64,000 nucleotides of DNA, from positions 1,832,501-1,896,500 of the forward strand of contig VICG01000007.1 of assembly GCA_008692225.1 (NCBI GenBank). The letters run 5' to 3'. Below, piece after piece: positions 49,501-62,203 of this stretch (position 1 is the first letter of the stretch; the number at the start of each line of letters is the position of its first letter). Origin of the DNA: Monilinia fructicola (Eukaryota; Ascomycota; Leotiomycetes; Helotiales; Sclerotiniaceae). A model generated the notes under the pieces. It did no database searches, had not been told where the DNA came from, and saw nothing but the letters and a program-made list of their open reading frames with translations. The position numbers and the translations under genes were made by a program.

Positions 49501-52500
49501 GTTCCTAACAAGAAGACGGCGATCGATCAAAAAGTCGGATCAAACCAATTTTCATCGTCGGAAGCCCAAGAAACTGCTCAGCTTGAAAGTACCAAAGCAC
49601 TGAGAGAAGAAAGCAAGGCTTTTCAAGATTCACAAATCATCGAAGCACCTAAGACTCGACTACTTCTCGCCGCGGAAGAGGAAGAGGCTAGATTTCAACG
49701 CGTCCGTTTTCCACGCGGACCTGATCCCAATCCAGTCAGAACTGCTCGCTTGAAGTACTCTTTTCTCAGCACAAGATATCCACGAACTGATACTGAAGAG
49801 AAAGATTTTGTACCTCTTTCTGCAACAAATCATCCAGACGGCACCCTTCTTCAGCAGCCTGTAGCAGAAGAAATTGTTACTTCTGAACCCGATATCGATC
49901 GACGCGTTCCATGGGCATTACCTCGTCGTGGACCAGACCCCAATCCAGAGCGGACCGCTTATGTCAGACAACTAGTGCAGTCACCTGAAGATAAGCTTAA
50001 AGAGGACGAAACACGCAAAGCTGCTGCCCAAAGATTAGTATCTACTGGTACCGCAGTCAATCCTGTCAGACAATCTCAAACTTCTGCTGCTGTCAACCCT
50101 ACCAGACAATTGCGAACCCTTAATACTAATCCCGCTAGAGAACCCCCAGAGCCGTCTCTACTCAATTCTCTCGAAGTCGACAGATTGCGCGTTACGAGAG
50201 CTCGACAACATACGCGTGAAGTTCAAAGCAATCGCAACATTTTCACTGGCTCCCCAGTTCCGAGAGGTGCACACACGTTTGGTTACGACTCCTTACTCAG
50301 ATCCCCCCAAAGAAACTTGACTACTCCTGCAGCTCAGGTAGCATATCGTTCTCAGTTGCCTCAACCAGAAAGTTCACTAAGAAATCTACAATCATCTTCT
50401 CCTTTATCGCAAGGCAACAGAACACAAGGATTTTCATCTGACTCGTCAACTCCCCAGGGCTGGTCGCACAACAATTCACTAACAAGGCAAGAGTCATTTG
50501 TAGCTTCGCGACTTCGACAACCTTCGCACTCAAACCTTCAGGCTTCTTCCGCGCCACGCAGTTCGTCAGCTTTGCCGGTCTCAGCTAGACAAGGAAGCAC
50601 TTCTGGATCTCGCCTTCCACTTCCAGGAATAAGCATCACTCCTGTTAGTCCAACCTTACAACCTTCTCAGCTTTCTTTTTTAGGCGTTAGCCTCGTAGCT
50701 TCAGGAGCCCATTTCGCCGAGATGGACAAACTCCAGGTCAGAAATACCGAACCACTTTCGGTCAAGGCCAAAGCTATCGAGGATGCGCGGCAAATGCAAG
50801 CTTCAGTTATTGAAGCTGCAACCAAAGCAGGAAAAGAACCACCTAAATATGCGTTAGTAGAATTGATTGGAAAGGGAAGTTTCGGGCGTGTTTACAAAGG
50901 GTATGTCACTCATTCACTTCCTGATTACTCTGTCAACATGCTGACATGGTTGATACAGGAAGGATATGGTGTCAGCTGCTATTGTGGCTGTGAAGATTAT
51001 CGACATCGAGGAGAGTGATACGATCAACCCAAAGAATGCCAACTCTTATGCCGAATTTTTAAAAGAAATTACCGCTTTGAAGACTTTGAGTGAGAACAAA
51101 GCTCGAAATATCAATCACGTCATTGAGGCATTGCCAGTTGGACAAGCCATGTGGATGATTACAGAATATTGTGGTGGAGGAAGTGTTGCTACTCTCATGA
51201 AGCCTACAGCTCCTGGTGGCTTGCAAGAAAAATGGATTATACCAATTCTTCGCGAGGTTGCTGAAGCTATTAAATGGGTACACGAAGCTGGAATTATACA
51301 CCGAGATATCAAGTGTGCGAATGTCCTTATTACTGAGGAAGGAGCGGTTCAACTTTGTGACTTTGGTGTTGCTGGAACTATGGAGACGAAGGTTGACAAG
51401 AGATCTACCGTTATTGGTACACCGCATTGGATGGCACCAGAATTGTTCGATGCTGTTCCAAGCTACGGCAAAGAGGTCGATATCTGGGCTTTTGGTTGCA
51501 TGGTTTACGAAATTGCCACGGGTCTTCCTCCTAACGCGATGAGTCGACTTCCTTTCGATCGACTTGGTTCCCTGATAAAACAAAATGCTCCACGACTTGA
51601 AGGGGGGAGTATTCTGATGATTTACGAGACCTTGTGGCATTTTGTTTGGAAGAATTCCCGAGTGAACGCCCTTCAATTGACCGAGTTCAGAATCACCGTT
51701 ACATTTTCAACACTAGTGCCAAATATCCTATGTCTTCACTATCTCATCTCGTTAGAGCATTCAAGTTATGGGAGGATCACGGCGGAAGCAGAAAATCCCT
51801 GTTCATGCTGGGTGGCGCACAAGCACCTTCGGAGCTTTCTTCAACGGCACTGTCTGATGATGAGTGGAATTTCAGTACAACCGCTGCATTTGAACAAGAA
51901 GTTAGACGCAAGTCAACTGCTCAAGATGTTTATGACGTTTATGGCTCTGGTGTTGAGTTCAATGCTGGTTTTCCTCAAGAAACTGCACGACCACCGCCTC
52001 GAAAGGGACGTCGACCTCCTCCAGAAGCGTTAGCACCACTTCGCGGTCCTTTGGAGAAGATTTTTGATCCAAATACGCTTTCAAACTATGAGGATAACAG
52101 TCGGAATCATTATGGTCGACCATTCCAGCCGCCAGAATTAACACCTGTACCATCTCGTTCAGATTTACCTTTACGTGATGATACTGCGCAAACATCTATC
52201 AGAGATACCATGATTGATCTCGGCGGCCATGATGTAGAAACTGGTATATCTGTATTTCCGGATTTGGATACTATCAAGGCTGGAAGACGTGCGCGAGAAG
52301 AACCTGATGAGGACTATATGACAACATTGCCTGATTTCAGTCGGCCAGCACTTAGCGATCCAGCTGAGATCAACCCAATCGACGTACTCAAGATTGGAAA
52401 TTTCCAGCAATGGTACCACCTGCATCAGCAGATCCAGAAGTCTCTAGGTTTCCTTCAAATTATGAGGTACCAAAACCAGTTTCGACTCCTGGTGTTGGCG

Positions 52501-53339
52501 GTCGTCCCGCTCTAATTCATCATCCTACTGAGCCTCTAGGCGAATTTGGTGGCGGTCTTCCTCCTTCAGAAATACACACTGGAATGGCGCGGTTATCTGT
52601 TCGTGAATCACTCATTGATTTAGATATGAGTATGCCGGATTCAATACCTGCCTTCAATCCTGATTTTGGTAGACCTAAAACGGCAGATTCCGATGCTATT
52701 TCGATCTTGAGCGATTCAGGACAGCCGCCCTTAACATCTTCTACACTCAATCCATTTGAACTCGAGCATCATGCTTCATCCTATCAACCTACCACCCATG
52801 TGCGTGAGCCTTCTATCTATACAACTTCTCACGTGCGTGAACCTTCTATATATGTCACTGAAGAAATGGGTTCTTTCTCGGCGTCGGCTACTCCTCCTCG
52901 TCCTGAGAATACGTCTCGTCCACTTCGTGCTGATCGTCCTCCTCGTCTCCGCACTGACAATGCTCCTCGTGATATAGCTGATATCTCAGACTTTTCGGAT
53001 TCGGCCGCTGAGAGTACTTTGGGTTACAATACTGACACGAATGACACGGATTCTGACTACGCAACTGCCTCGACGCAGCTTCATCCACAATCAGCCATGT
53101 TTCGCGATTCGAATGCTGGGTATACCATGGCACATTTCCCTAATCTACCCCCTGCGCCTTCGGTACGTGCTTTGACAGGTGAAGCCTCTCACGAGGAAAT
53201 GGCTTTCGAAATGTCAAGAATGTTAACTGGTCTAACCGGTCAACTTGAAGCTTTCCGCGACGTCTACGGATCTGAAGATCTCGCTCGCCGATCCAATCAA
53301 CGACGTGAACGAAGAGACAATGGAGAAAATGGTGTTTAG
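46528..53339 (+). CDS. nak1: GCK/Ste20 kinase of the Nak1/POD-6 type, with a 1,320-residue disordered N-terminal part (two frame breaks)
   Basis: Exons 46528-48231, 48330-48518, 48646-50900 and 50959-53339, all in phase, about 2176 residues. Residues 1-1320 are low-complexity: a Lys/Arg patch (about 110-175), an acidic patch, and repeated GPDPNPxRTA and NPxRQ motifs. The kinase module starts at an internal Met (50722, residue about 1324, MDKLQVRN). The kinase domain spans about 1363-1625: GKGSFGRV, VAVKIID, HRDIKCAN, DFGVAG, the GTPHWMAPELF segment and DIWAFG, which is GCK-type. A long Ser/Pro-rich tail follows with RDWKFP-like TQDWKFP and repeated REPSIY motifs. Nak1/POD-6 kinases work in the RAM/MOR morphogenesis network for polar growth. 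Two breaks: the G6 run at 51602-51607 (one G short before EYSDDLRDLVAF) and CCC at 52374-52376 (one C short before NRRTQDWKFP). The extension and kinase may be two genes. Confidence 0.88.
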
Positions 53340-54079
53340 ACGCGTCTTCTTTTCGCGAGAAATACCCCAAAAATGTTTAAATAATATGTATGATGGGAAT
53401 ATACCCCGAATCTGTTTTTACCGCACCACAAGAATGATATCTACAAGTCTCATAGATTGATGCTGAGCAGACTGCCATTTTGATGTTTTCAATTTTGCAA
53501 GCATGCCAGTCAATTGTTTCGAGATTTGTTTGGTTTCTATGTCATGAAGACGCATGTTATAGGAGCGATTCGTCAACATGGTGCAGAGCATCCAACACGT
53601 TACAGAAATGCTAATGCGATGCACAAAATTGGTGCCGGACGGAAAATATAATGATGAGAATGAAGGGATGATTCTTCACGAGATGAATGACACGGAAATT
53701 TACAAAAAGTTGCAAAATATTCAAAAACATTGAAAAAGAGGAGCTTGATAGTAGTTTAGAGGATTTTAGGATTCTGCTTTTCAGTTCTATATGCTGGCAG
53801 CTACGGGTAGATAGATGAAAATAACGAAATGAGCAAGTCACCAAATTCTAGCTTGTGAAGGATGATTGTGATGGTGATTGAGATTGCGAATGTGAAGTTC
53901 ATAATTTCTTCGTCATAATATAAGTTGAGCGACATATCAATTTCTACCAATCCATCAGTCTAATCCCCCAATAGAGCCCTCCCCTTGATTTTACCATGCT
54001 AATAAGATGATTCTCCCCATTTAATATTCAAGTCCACGCAAGACCTCCACCCCATCCACAATTCTTCAAAACGCTATCC
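53340..54079. other. Convergent intergenic region
   Basis: The 3' flanks of the plus-strand kinase gene and the minus-strand gene at 54080-55024. No further ORF supported. Confidence 0.45.
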
Positions 54080-55024
54080 TCACCATCTCAACCCTCTCAT
54101 CCTCCTCCCATTCCCAAGCCCCTCTTCCTCCCTAGTCTTCAAGAAAGCCCCCAACTCCGACATCATCCCCGGTAACCTACTTTCCCCCAACACTCTCCCT
54201 CTCCACCCATACCCATCCGCATCTTCTCCCGCATGCCCCCTCCAGCTCCGGCTCATCTCCACTCTCTGCCCCCTTCCACCATCGATAATCCCCTCTCTCC
54301 CAGCAGGTCTCGGCATCCAAGCCATGGGCGTCCACACACCCTGTCCAGACCCAAGGCTCGGTCTTCGATCTCCCCAGCGCCCGAACACTCCGTGTTTGTC
54401 TGTGCGCTTCGCAGGATCGTCTAATGTTAGGGCTGGGGTTGCGATTCCGTCGTTCCATTCCGAGGTGAGGATCTCTTCTGCGGTGCAGATGCGGAGGATG
54501 GTCCAGGTTGCGATGGGGGATGCTTGTGGTGGTGACGCTGGGGGTGTTGCGGGTGTGGCATGTGTTGAGGGTGAGCTGGTGGATGGGGTTGACGATGGTC
54601 TTAGGATGACTAGAATCCCGGAGCCGGCGGGAACGCTTTCATGTAGATTTGAATCGGCGCAGAAAGGGCAGGTGGAAGGAAGGGGGATGTGTATTTTGTG
54701 GAGGGGACGGTGTGGATGAGGACGGGTGTGGGTTAGAAGGGGGAGGTAGATGAGGGGGTTTGATACTAAAATGGAAGGGAAGTTAGCTGATGTTTGGACA
54801 GGGAGCTACGAGGGGGTGAGATCAGATATGAGGTGATTGAAGAACAGGGTGAAGAATATAAGGACGATGGAATGAGGAATTCCAGGGGCAGGTTAGTATT
54901 GAGTTGGGAGCTTGAAAGAGTGTAGATCGGCATCAAAGAATAAAGCGGGAGCCAGATTATGCTTACGGATTGGTCCATGAGCGATATGATGGCAGGCGTG
55001 GGTATACGTGTATTGCAAATCCAT
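54080..55024 (-). CDS. Hypothetical protein with a possible C/H zinc site
   Basis: Two exons, 55024-54967 and 54765-54080, joined by a 201-base intron (GTAAGC..TTTTAG with a GCTAAC branch site). Phases agree and the frame is unbroken; 247 residues. The start ATG at 55024 has context AAAATATGG. The first 65 residues contain ACHHIAHGP (about 10-18), a hydrophobic IYLPLL, and STCPFCADS (about 52-60). The Cys/His spacing could make one zinc-binding site. A Ser/Thr/Pro/Ala-rich linker follows, then a charged Arg/Gly-rich half with TWTILRICTAEEIL, FGRWGDRRP and a basic C-terminus. No enzyme motif. The family is not recognised; such short proteins are common and uncharacterised in Helotiales. Confidence 0.75.
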
Positions 55025-58000
55025 ATTTTGGGTTCGGAGGGATGGTTGCTAGTTTTGGGTTTCTGGTGAGATATGGGGGGCATTGAGTAATTTGAAGGTT
55101 CCAGAGAGATTCGAGAGTATTTAGGCAAAAACTTGAGAGTTTTCTTTCTGAACCTTTGGATTAGATTGGAGTGGGAATACTTGATCTTGTTGTACTGCAC
55201 CTGAATGGATACTTACAGGGTATAAATAGTGGTTGGAAGCATGTGCTTTGTCTTGGAGTACGTGGGCAATGAATGTATGTTAGTCAGTTGATTCATAGAT
55301 TATCGAGAAGAGGAGTGAATCATAGGATCATAGTATCATAAGCTTTCACAAGACATCAAATGTGGTTGAGGGGTCGGGGATTCTGAGGGAACCGTTAGAT
55401 TCGAGATGAAGAGTTGAATGATACACAATCAATCTATGCCCAGGTGTTATCATGTAGTGTTTTTGTTGACTCTTACAATAGTTCTTCGGCTATTCCTATG
55501 TGATGAGGTGGCTTTGATAGAGAGCACAACGCAAGTTTCTCTTCCCACTCAATGCGAGAAGTGATCTTTGATGTAAGGTCAGGCCCAGCAATAATCCAGT
55601 TCCTACCATTAGGGAACCAAGCAACCATAATAAAGTCAGACGATTTAGAAATTAATATATGAGGTTATCTACAGATCACCACTAGAAGATTCAAAGGAAA
55701 TGTGTGGTTTTCGAGGACAAAGGGAGGCATAACTGAGTCAAACCGCCGCCCATATTCTTTGATTTCACTTCACAATGAAAGGATTGTCGCAGTACAGAAC
55801 TTTGATTAGAACCTTGTAACTTTTTATAATAACGTAGACCTATCTAGATGGAATAGCATATAATAAATAGTCTGTGGAAGAAGTAATAATTTAGCTGTCT
55901 CATAAACTCCCAAGAATGAAGTCGGATCAACTTATTAGAATGAATTTGTGTACCACGGCAGCATTTGCATCTTTTCTTGATGATAGATGAGCATTGGAAG
56001 TTATTTCTACAATGAAGAGTCTTTTGTCTACGGCCAGTGAAGTTGGAATTAGGTAACAGGGAGAATAAGAGTGGTGTCTCCTTTATAACGAGTGCGTAAG
56101 ATAGATGAAGTGCTTCTGCCAACACAAATACTCAGTGAGTACACCAAGTACTCCAGCTTCTTTGGATACCTAACTATCTGGGTTTCGGTAGAGCTCCTCT
56201 CCTGGAAACACCTCCCCAGTTTCCACTTCCCCCATCTCCTTCAACCCCTTCCACCGCACTCAGCGGAGGGTGGAAATTTTGCGGTATGCAACAAATCTTT
56301 TTGAGCGGATGATGCTTTACTAGACTTCGCTGAAATACATGGCAAGATAAACCTCCAACTAGAGATCTACCAAGTGTTGAATGATCTCACAATTAGCAAT
56401 CAACGGATTTACATTTGAAAGTAGCTGCGACGGGCAACTGAAACAATATCTCTTCTCCAACCCCAACCTTCCAGGCCCAAAATTCACTTTCAACAACCAT
56501 ACTATATATCTCCTGGAAACCTTACTTCATCACTAACAACTAGGGAAAGACCATTTAGCCGGGTGGGCTATATGGCGCACTGCAGTAGTGCCTCCAATGT
56601 CAAAATGCGAGCGGGCTCTCCAATCCTCCCTCGAGGAGGAATTGCACACCTGTACAGAGTAGGCCAGTGCCCGGGCTGGTTCGAACTGTTTTGCCAATTT
56701 TGATGAATTTTCCTTGGTGGTTATAGTTTTGCTTTTATTTTTGGGTGGGTGGTGGTTTGGATGGACGCGACGGAAGTTGATTGGCGAGATGACTTGCAGA
56801 TGTCGCGTTATTGCGCACACCACCAATCGTTATAATATGATCAACAGACTGCTCTTTCAGATCCCATAGGTTTGCGTTAAATACTTTGCTGTTTGTTACG
56901 TAGTGAGTGTATGATTTCTATTGGATTGTGAGTTAGTATTTGACAAAATCTACCGCTCATACGTTGAAGAAAAATCTATCTTTATAGGGTATATCATTTG
57001 TTGCTGGATTTCCTCGCAAAATATACTTCCATGAAGTAGAGGTCTATTGTAAATAGTTCCAAGGCCCAATGCAGTGATTGGTTTCAAAGTATTTTACATC
57101 TTATGATCTTGTTGAGCAGACCTTTGGAGGAATAACAAATCCTAAGAACTCCCCAATGTCACCACTGAAAAGCACTACCCCGATCATATTCAGGTATATT
57201 GAATATCATCATCTCATAAAATCCATACTCGCGCCGTTCTGTTTGATCAACATTGGTAAATAATGGAAGACATGAAACGGAGAATTGCTCCTGGCTAAGG
57301 ATGTCAAGGTCCCTCAAATCAAGTTCGCTTGTAAATTTTCAAACAATACATGCAAGAACCATAACAAACAAGCCATGAGCCATTATTGATGTATACGATG
57401 AAGATGTTCTATCTTGTCTGGGTTAGCACTAGCAAACTTCGGTTAATGAATGACCCCTTTATTCTTCTCCAGGAAGCATATCACTTGTTATCCTAGACAG
57501 CAAATCAAAGCAAGAAAAACTATATAATTATATAATTATATAATCATCTGGAATATTTCAGAACTCCAAATCAATTCATGGCGATGTTAGTCTGGGAATG
57601 TTTTATTGTTATGTGTTGTTACTCTTCTGGAACAAGCCATTGTACAAAGAGGGACATGGGTCTCTAGATCCATCATCAAATATCAATCTCCAATTTCATG
57701 AAAAGCCTTCCTTCCATCTGTAATTGATAAGCCCAGTCCCATAATTATGTTACAGTTTTATGGCATCATCATGAATTTCTAACCTAGAAAGATTTAATAT
57801 TGTGATTCTCTAAGCTTGATTATAAATAAAGGTGGAAGTTTGAGGAAAAGTGCGGATGGCTCAATTCCTCAAGTAATGAAATGGTACTTGCTTCTTGGCT
57901 CTAGCAGATACGTGATGAACATCACTGTAGAATTCCCAACCTAGTAGTGGTAGCTCAATTTTCCCAAGAAGTTATTTATCGCATATAATGAAGGCTTCGA

Positions 58001-59420
58001 TTGTCTCTAATAGTACTTGGGTCTCTCAAAGCTAACTAATTAAATTCTGGATACTTTACAGAGGTACTACTATTAGCAAAATCCATAGATCTGTGAACTT
58101 CCGAGTCACCAAATCAACAAAAATCTAACTTGGGGGATTATTGGCACGATACGACTTTCTATCGCCCAGGTGATTTGCATCTACTCCGTTAATGCTTGAC
58201 TGCAAGTCATCATCATCCTCACCATCCCATTTTATATAAAAATGAATATAAAAGTGACGCAGGGAAGAATATAAGATATGCAACAAGACCACAATTATCA
58301 AGTCACTGTCACCATCATCCCGCAGTTTGAAACTATATGAAAAATGACGTAGGGAACAATATCAGACGTGCAACAATACTAATAAGTATAATTAAAGCTA
58401 ATGCTCTTGTCATACAACTATCAAATGACAGACAAACCAGAATTTACAATTACTTGATCATCTCAGATTGCAAGTTTAGGGTTTATGATTACTTGAGCAA
58501 TTCATTCGTTTAACGCTCACCAAGTTATGTATTAAATGAAATTCTTCAATCCTATTTCCCCATATCTATCGCCCCCAGGCCAAATTTAAGTCATATTTGA
58601 CTTAGAGAAGCGCTTTTGGTGCATGAAAAGACATCCATGGATATATAAAATCATTAAACCTGTCTGAAGATAGAATTCGATTGTCCATATGAGTCGTACT
58701 ATTCTAGTGCCATACTAGTGCATATACCAGTACTCGTATACACAGCTCTTTTTCTATCTCAAAATAACAAGTTCATCTAGTATATACGAATTCGCTAGCA
58801 GTTGAATGCTGCCAATATCCCATCCGTCAAAATGAAGATGATAATCCCCATGTATTCTCCTTACGTATTTGTCCGTGGATGATCGCTAATGCTAACTGGC
58901 AGTTCACCATGATCCTAATCATCATGAAAATCATCAATAAAAACTCATTGTTGTGCACTTGTGAATCTATCTGCAAAGATAACCTGGGAATTACCCCTAA
59001 AATTACCACTTGTGGACATTGCTGAGTATGAATCTGTACAAAGTGCAGAATACCAGATGGATACCTGGTACGTACTTCAAAGTATCTGCTAGAGATATAT
59101 AGGTACCTGTTTGATCATTACTCTGTCATTGTTGATAGATCAGCCGGTGGGATCTAAGGTGGTTGAGTGGATAGGAATTTGGGTGAGGGTGGGCATCATT
59201 GTCTGAATCTGGAAAGAACAAGAGATGTAGGATGATACATGTGATTTAGTTTTTGGCATTTGATTTCCAAAAGAAGTATAAATAGTCAGAATTGAAGAAA
59301 ACTAAACTTCTTGGATATTTCTTTTATATAATACAACAACTCTCATCCCTTCTTATTTGAATCGAAAGTATTTCAAAACATTTTTTCTTACAAATAGAAT
59401 GAACATCTCATCTTTTATTG
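55025..59420. other. Gene desert of 4.4 kb
   Basis: Only short ORFs on both strands without motifs. AT-leaning composition with isolated microsatellites (TATAATTA at 57520-57545). A TAGCCGGGTGGG..GGTTCGAACT pattern at 56557-56692 looked tRNA-like but does not fold as one. I see no gene. Confidence 0.4.
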
Positions 59421-59429
59421 TTCTGATTA

Positions 59430-60510
59430 TCAATTTCAAAAGAGGAATTTCTTATTAAACAATATTCAGTTGTTGTTATCTTATACTTTTGATTCAAGAT
59501 CTGTGTAAGATATGCTTTCTTTGAGACAACCTGGAATATCAATTAGATCTAATTTCAAGCATTTGAAGAAGAGTCGAAAGTATCACTCTTGTTACTACAA
59601 TAATTCAATTCTTCTTGAGATTGCCCTGCTTGGTATCCCCCAAAGACATATTCATTTCTAAACAATCAACTATCATCTAATATCGATATAATCTCAAAAG
59701 TTTGAAGAGGAATCAAAGATATAATTTTCATCAATACAATAACTTGTTCACATCTTATCTTTCTCAGTTTGATAACTTTCGAAGACAGATCCCTTTTTTG
59801 AATAATCAACTTTCATCTATTGGATCTCATCTAATCAACTTTATATAAATGATCGAAAGCAGAATTAACACTCATAAAGTACCTTACTCTCATCTTAAAT
59901 CTCTTGGTTTTATAGCCTTTATCCGCAGATTCTTTTCTAAACAATCAACTCTTATTGGATCTGGTTTCAGCAGTTTAAACAGATTCAAAAGTATTGTTTC
60001 AATCAATACAATGACTGATTTTCACCTCAACTTCTATAGCTTGGTACGTTTGAAAGATGAATTTCTTCCTAAACAATATCTACATTTGTCTTTTGGATCC
60101 TATCTTGAGGTTTTAAAAACAACAATATTGCCTCTCGTTTTATACCATTTTGTTTTGTACCCTTGAAAGATGATTTTGTTCTCAAACAATCAGCATTTCT
60201 ACCTTTGATATATCGTTACAAGGGTGAATAAAACGGATAATGTGTTAATCCTAATCATATTTGTTCTAGTTTCATCTTATATTACTCAGTGTAATACTCT
60301 TAGAAGATTGGGTTCTTCTTAGAGAATCCCTACTCTATCTAGTCTTGAAGATTCGAATGGTCAGAAAGTCAGTCTCTGAATCAGAAGAAATTCTTTACCA
60401 TCTTATATTACTCACTTTTACAATCCGAGAGACATTTTACTTTTTGAAAATTCCCCGCTACATCTGGTCTCAAGAGTTTGACATGTTAGGAAGTCTAATC
60501 CTAAACACGA
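59430..60510. repeat. Eroded tandem array, unit about 110-200 bases
   Basis: A motif close to GAAAGATGAATTTCTTCCTAAAC followed by AATCAACT and TTGGATCT recurs with many changes near 59440, 59650, 59800, 59930, 60055 and 60170. Between copies, CATCAATACAATAACTTG and CATCTTATATTACTCA blocks also recur. Two more diverged copies lie to about 60510. No gene function seen. Confidence 0.6.
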
Positions 60511-60827
60511 GAATCTATACTACCGGCTGATTACCTTCAGGCAAAACAATCAAATTTTGAGCTACATACCGAACATTTATATTCTTCATTTTATTCTTAT
60601 TTTTCGTTAAGTCGCTTTTTTTCTATCTTCATCATGTCTTCATTTTCGAACTAATTCCTGGCTAATTGTTGACTAGTACATGACTAATGCATGACTAATC
60701 TTTAGTCAGTTCAAGATTATCCCACTCCTTTTTCTCTCGGCTAATTCTCCTATCAGTCGCTTGAAACCTGTTCAATTCACTGAATTAGCTTTTAGTTCTT
60801 TTGCATTACTTTCAAATCATCCTTTGA

Positions 60828-61075
60828 TACCTTCATTTTGACTGAAAAAATGTCCAAGTTGGGTATTTTGAGGTTCATTTCAATGAAAATAGACTTAAGT
60901 GAAGTATTTTTGACCTTTATTTTCACAATTTGTTCCAAGTCCCCTTTTGTACACCTTCATTTCAATCGAAAAAATGTCCAATCCAAGTACTTTGACCTTT
61001 ATTTCCCTAAAAAAAGCTCCAAGTCCTCATTTAGATACTCATATCGGTCGAAAGCTTTGAGTATTTTCTGACTTC
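60828..61075. repeat. Second eroded tandem repeat, period about 124 bases
   Basis: CCTTCATTTTGACTGAAAAA with ATGTCCAAG and TTTTGAGG (60830-60875) recurs as CCTTCATTTCAATCGAAAAA with ATGTCCAAT and TTTGACC (60955-61000). A weaker third copy is at about 61035-61070. Confidence 0.65.
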
Positions 61076-61095
61076 TAATGTCACCAAATAGTGTA

Positions 61096-61123
61096 TATTC
61101 ATTCATTCATTCATTCATTCATT
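61096..61123. repeat. ATTC microsatellite
   Basis: About seven tandem ATTC tetramers. Confidence 0.9.
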
Positions 61124-62203
61124 TCACCTTTTAACCCTTGTTGCTCTCCAAAATAGACATGTCACACCAAAAGTTTCTATGGCTGATACTAGTGATAAGA
61201 CTCATTTGAATATACCTTCCTTGATTCGGTTAAGCTTATACTGATCTTGGATTTGACATCTTCGGATATATATCCGGTGACAATCGACAGATATCTGCAT
61301 AACACATTAATTTTACAACCAGAAGCCCAATTGCAGCAAAACTCCTACTGGCTTAGACAAAGAAAGAAATCACAGGTGTACATGACATAATACCCCAGAA
61401 TAACCTCAACAATCATTAAAACTAAAGAACCAAAAATTTCAAAACCCTCATTCTCAACAGTTTCAATAACTCAACAGCTCCTTCTCTTTCAGGTACCTTA
61501 ATGACGCAAATCAACGTGTGTATCCTTAAGACCCCACTCTGCTACCCCTCATCCTGCTTTATTAGAAGGAGAAATCCGGAAGATAGAGAAGGAAATACCC
61601 AAATTGATCTTGTGATGCCCATTTATCGCCATTATCTGGAGTCTATTCACCTCCTCGATGCTCCCAGGTCCTGTACGCTCCGTTCCTGTCCGTAAATCGG
61701 AGCATTTGCCTCTACAAAGCCGTTTCTACCTCTTAAAACGTCCTAAAAGGACCAAATACCGTGCTATTGCGTGCCGTGTGACCCACAATACCCCCCAAAT
61801 CACAATTTTTACACCATAAGGCTAGTAAACGCCCCCAAATACGACTATTTGATTGGTTTCACAGGCATCTTCCATATATCTTTCGATCAGATTTCTCTCA
61901 TTCACTGACCTCGAATCGTACCCCTTTTCTACGCTAGTAGCTGCCTTTCTTCAACACCGCCTCAAATTTTTATCTAAACTTCGATCTCAACTTCAAATCT
62001 TCTTTTATTCCAGTTCTATAAGCATGGCTACGATAGTAATCACAATATAGACCTCAGAATACTCGAAAACCCACATAAATACCACGGATAGCCCTTCAAA
62101 CGACCAATCAAAAGCACATTTACAACCCATCCTTTGCAACATCAGCTGCAAAACGACTGCAAAACGACCAAAAACTCTCCAATACCCCTCAGAGCACGTA
62201 ATT
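61124..62203. other. Upstream region of the Cys-rich-headed gene
   Basis: About 1.1 kb without a supported ORF; presumably promoter and 5' UTR of the gene starting at 62204. Confidence 0.4.

Noticed and set aside
54324..54719. 131-codon plus-strand frame
   Set aside because: Antisense to the minus-strand gene at 54080-55024, whose two exons join in phase.
56557..56692. tRNA-like A and B box pattern
   Set aside because: Spacing is far too long and no acceptor or anticodon stem can be drawn.
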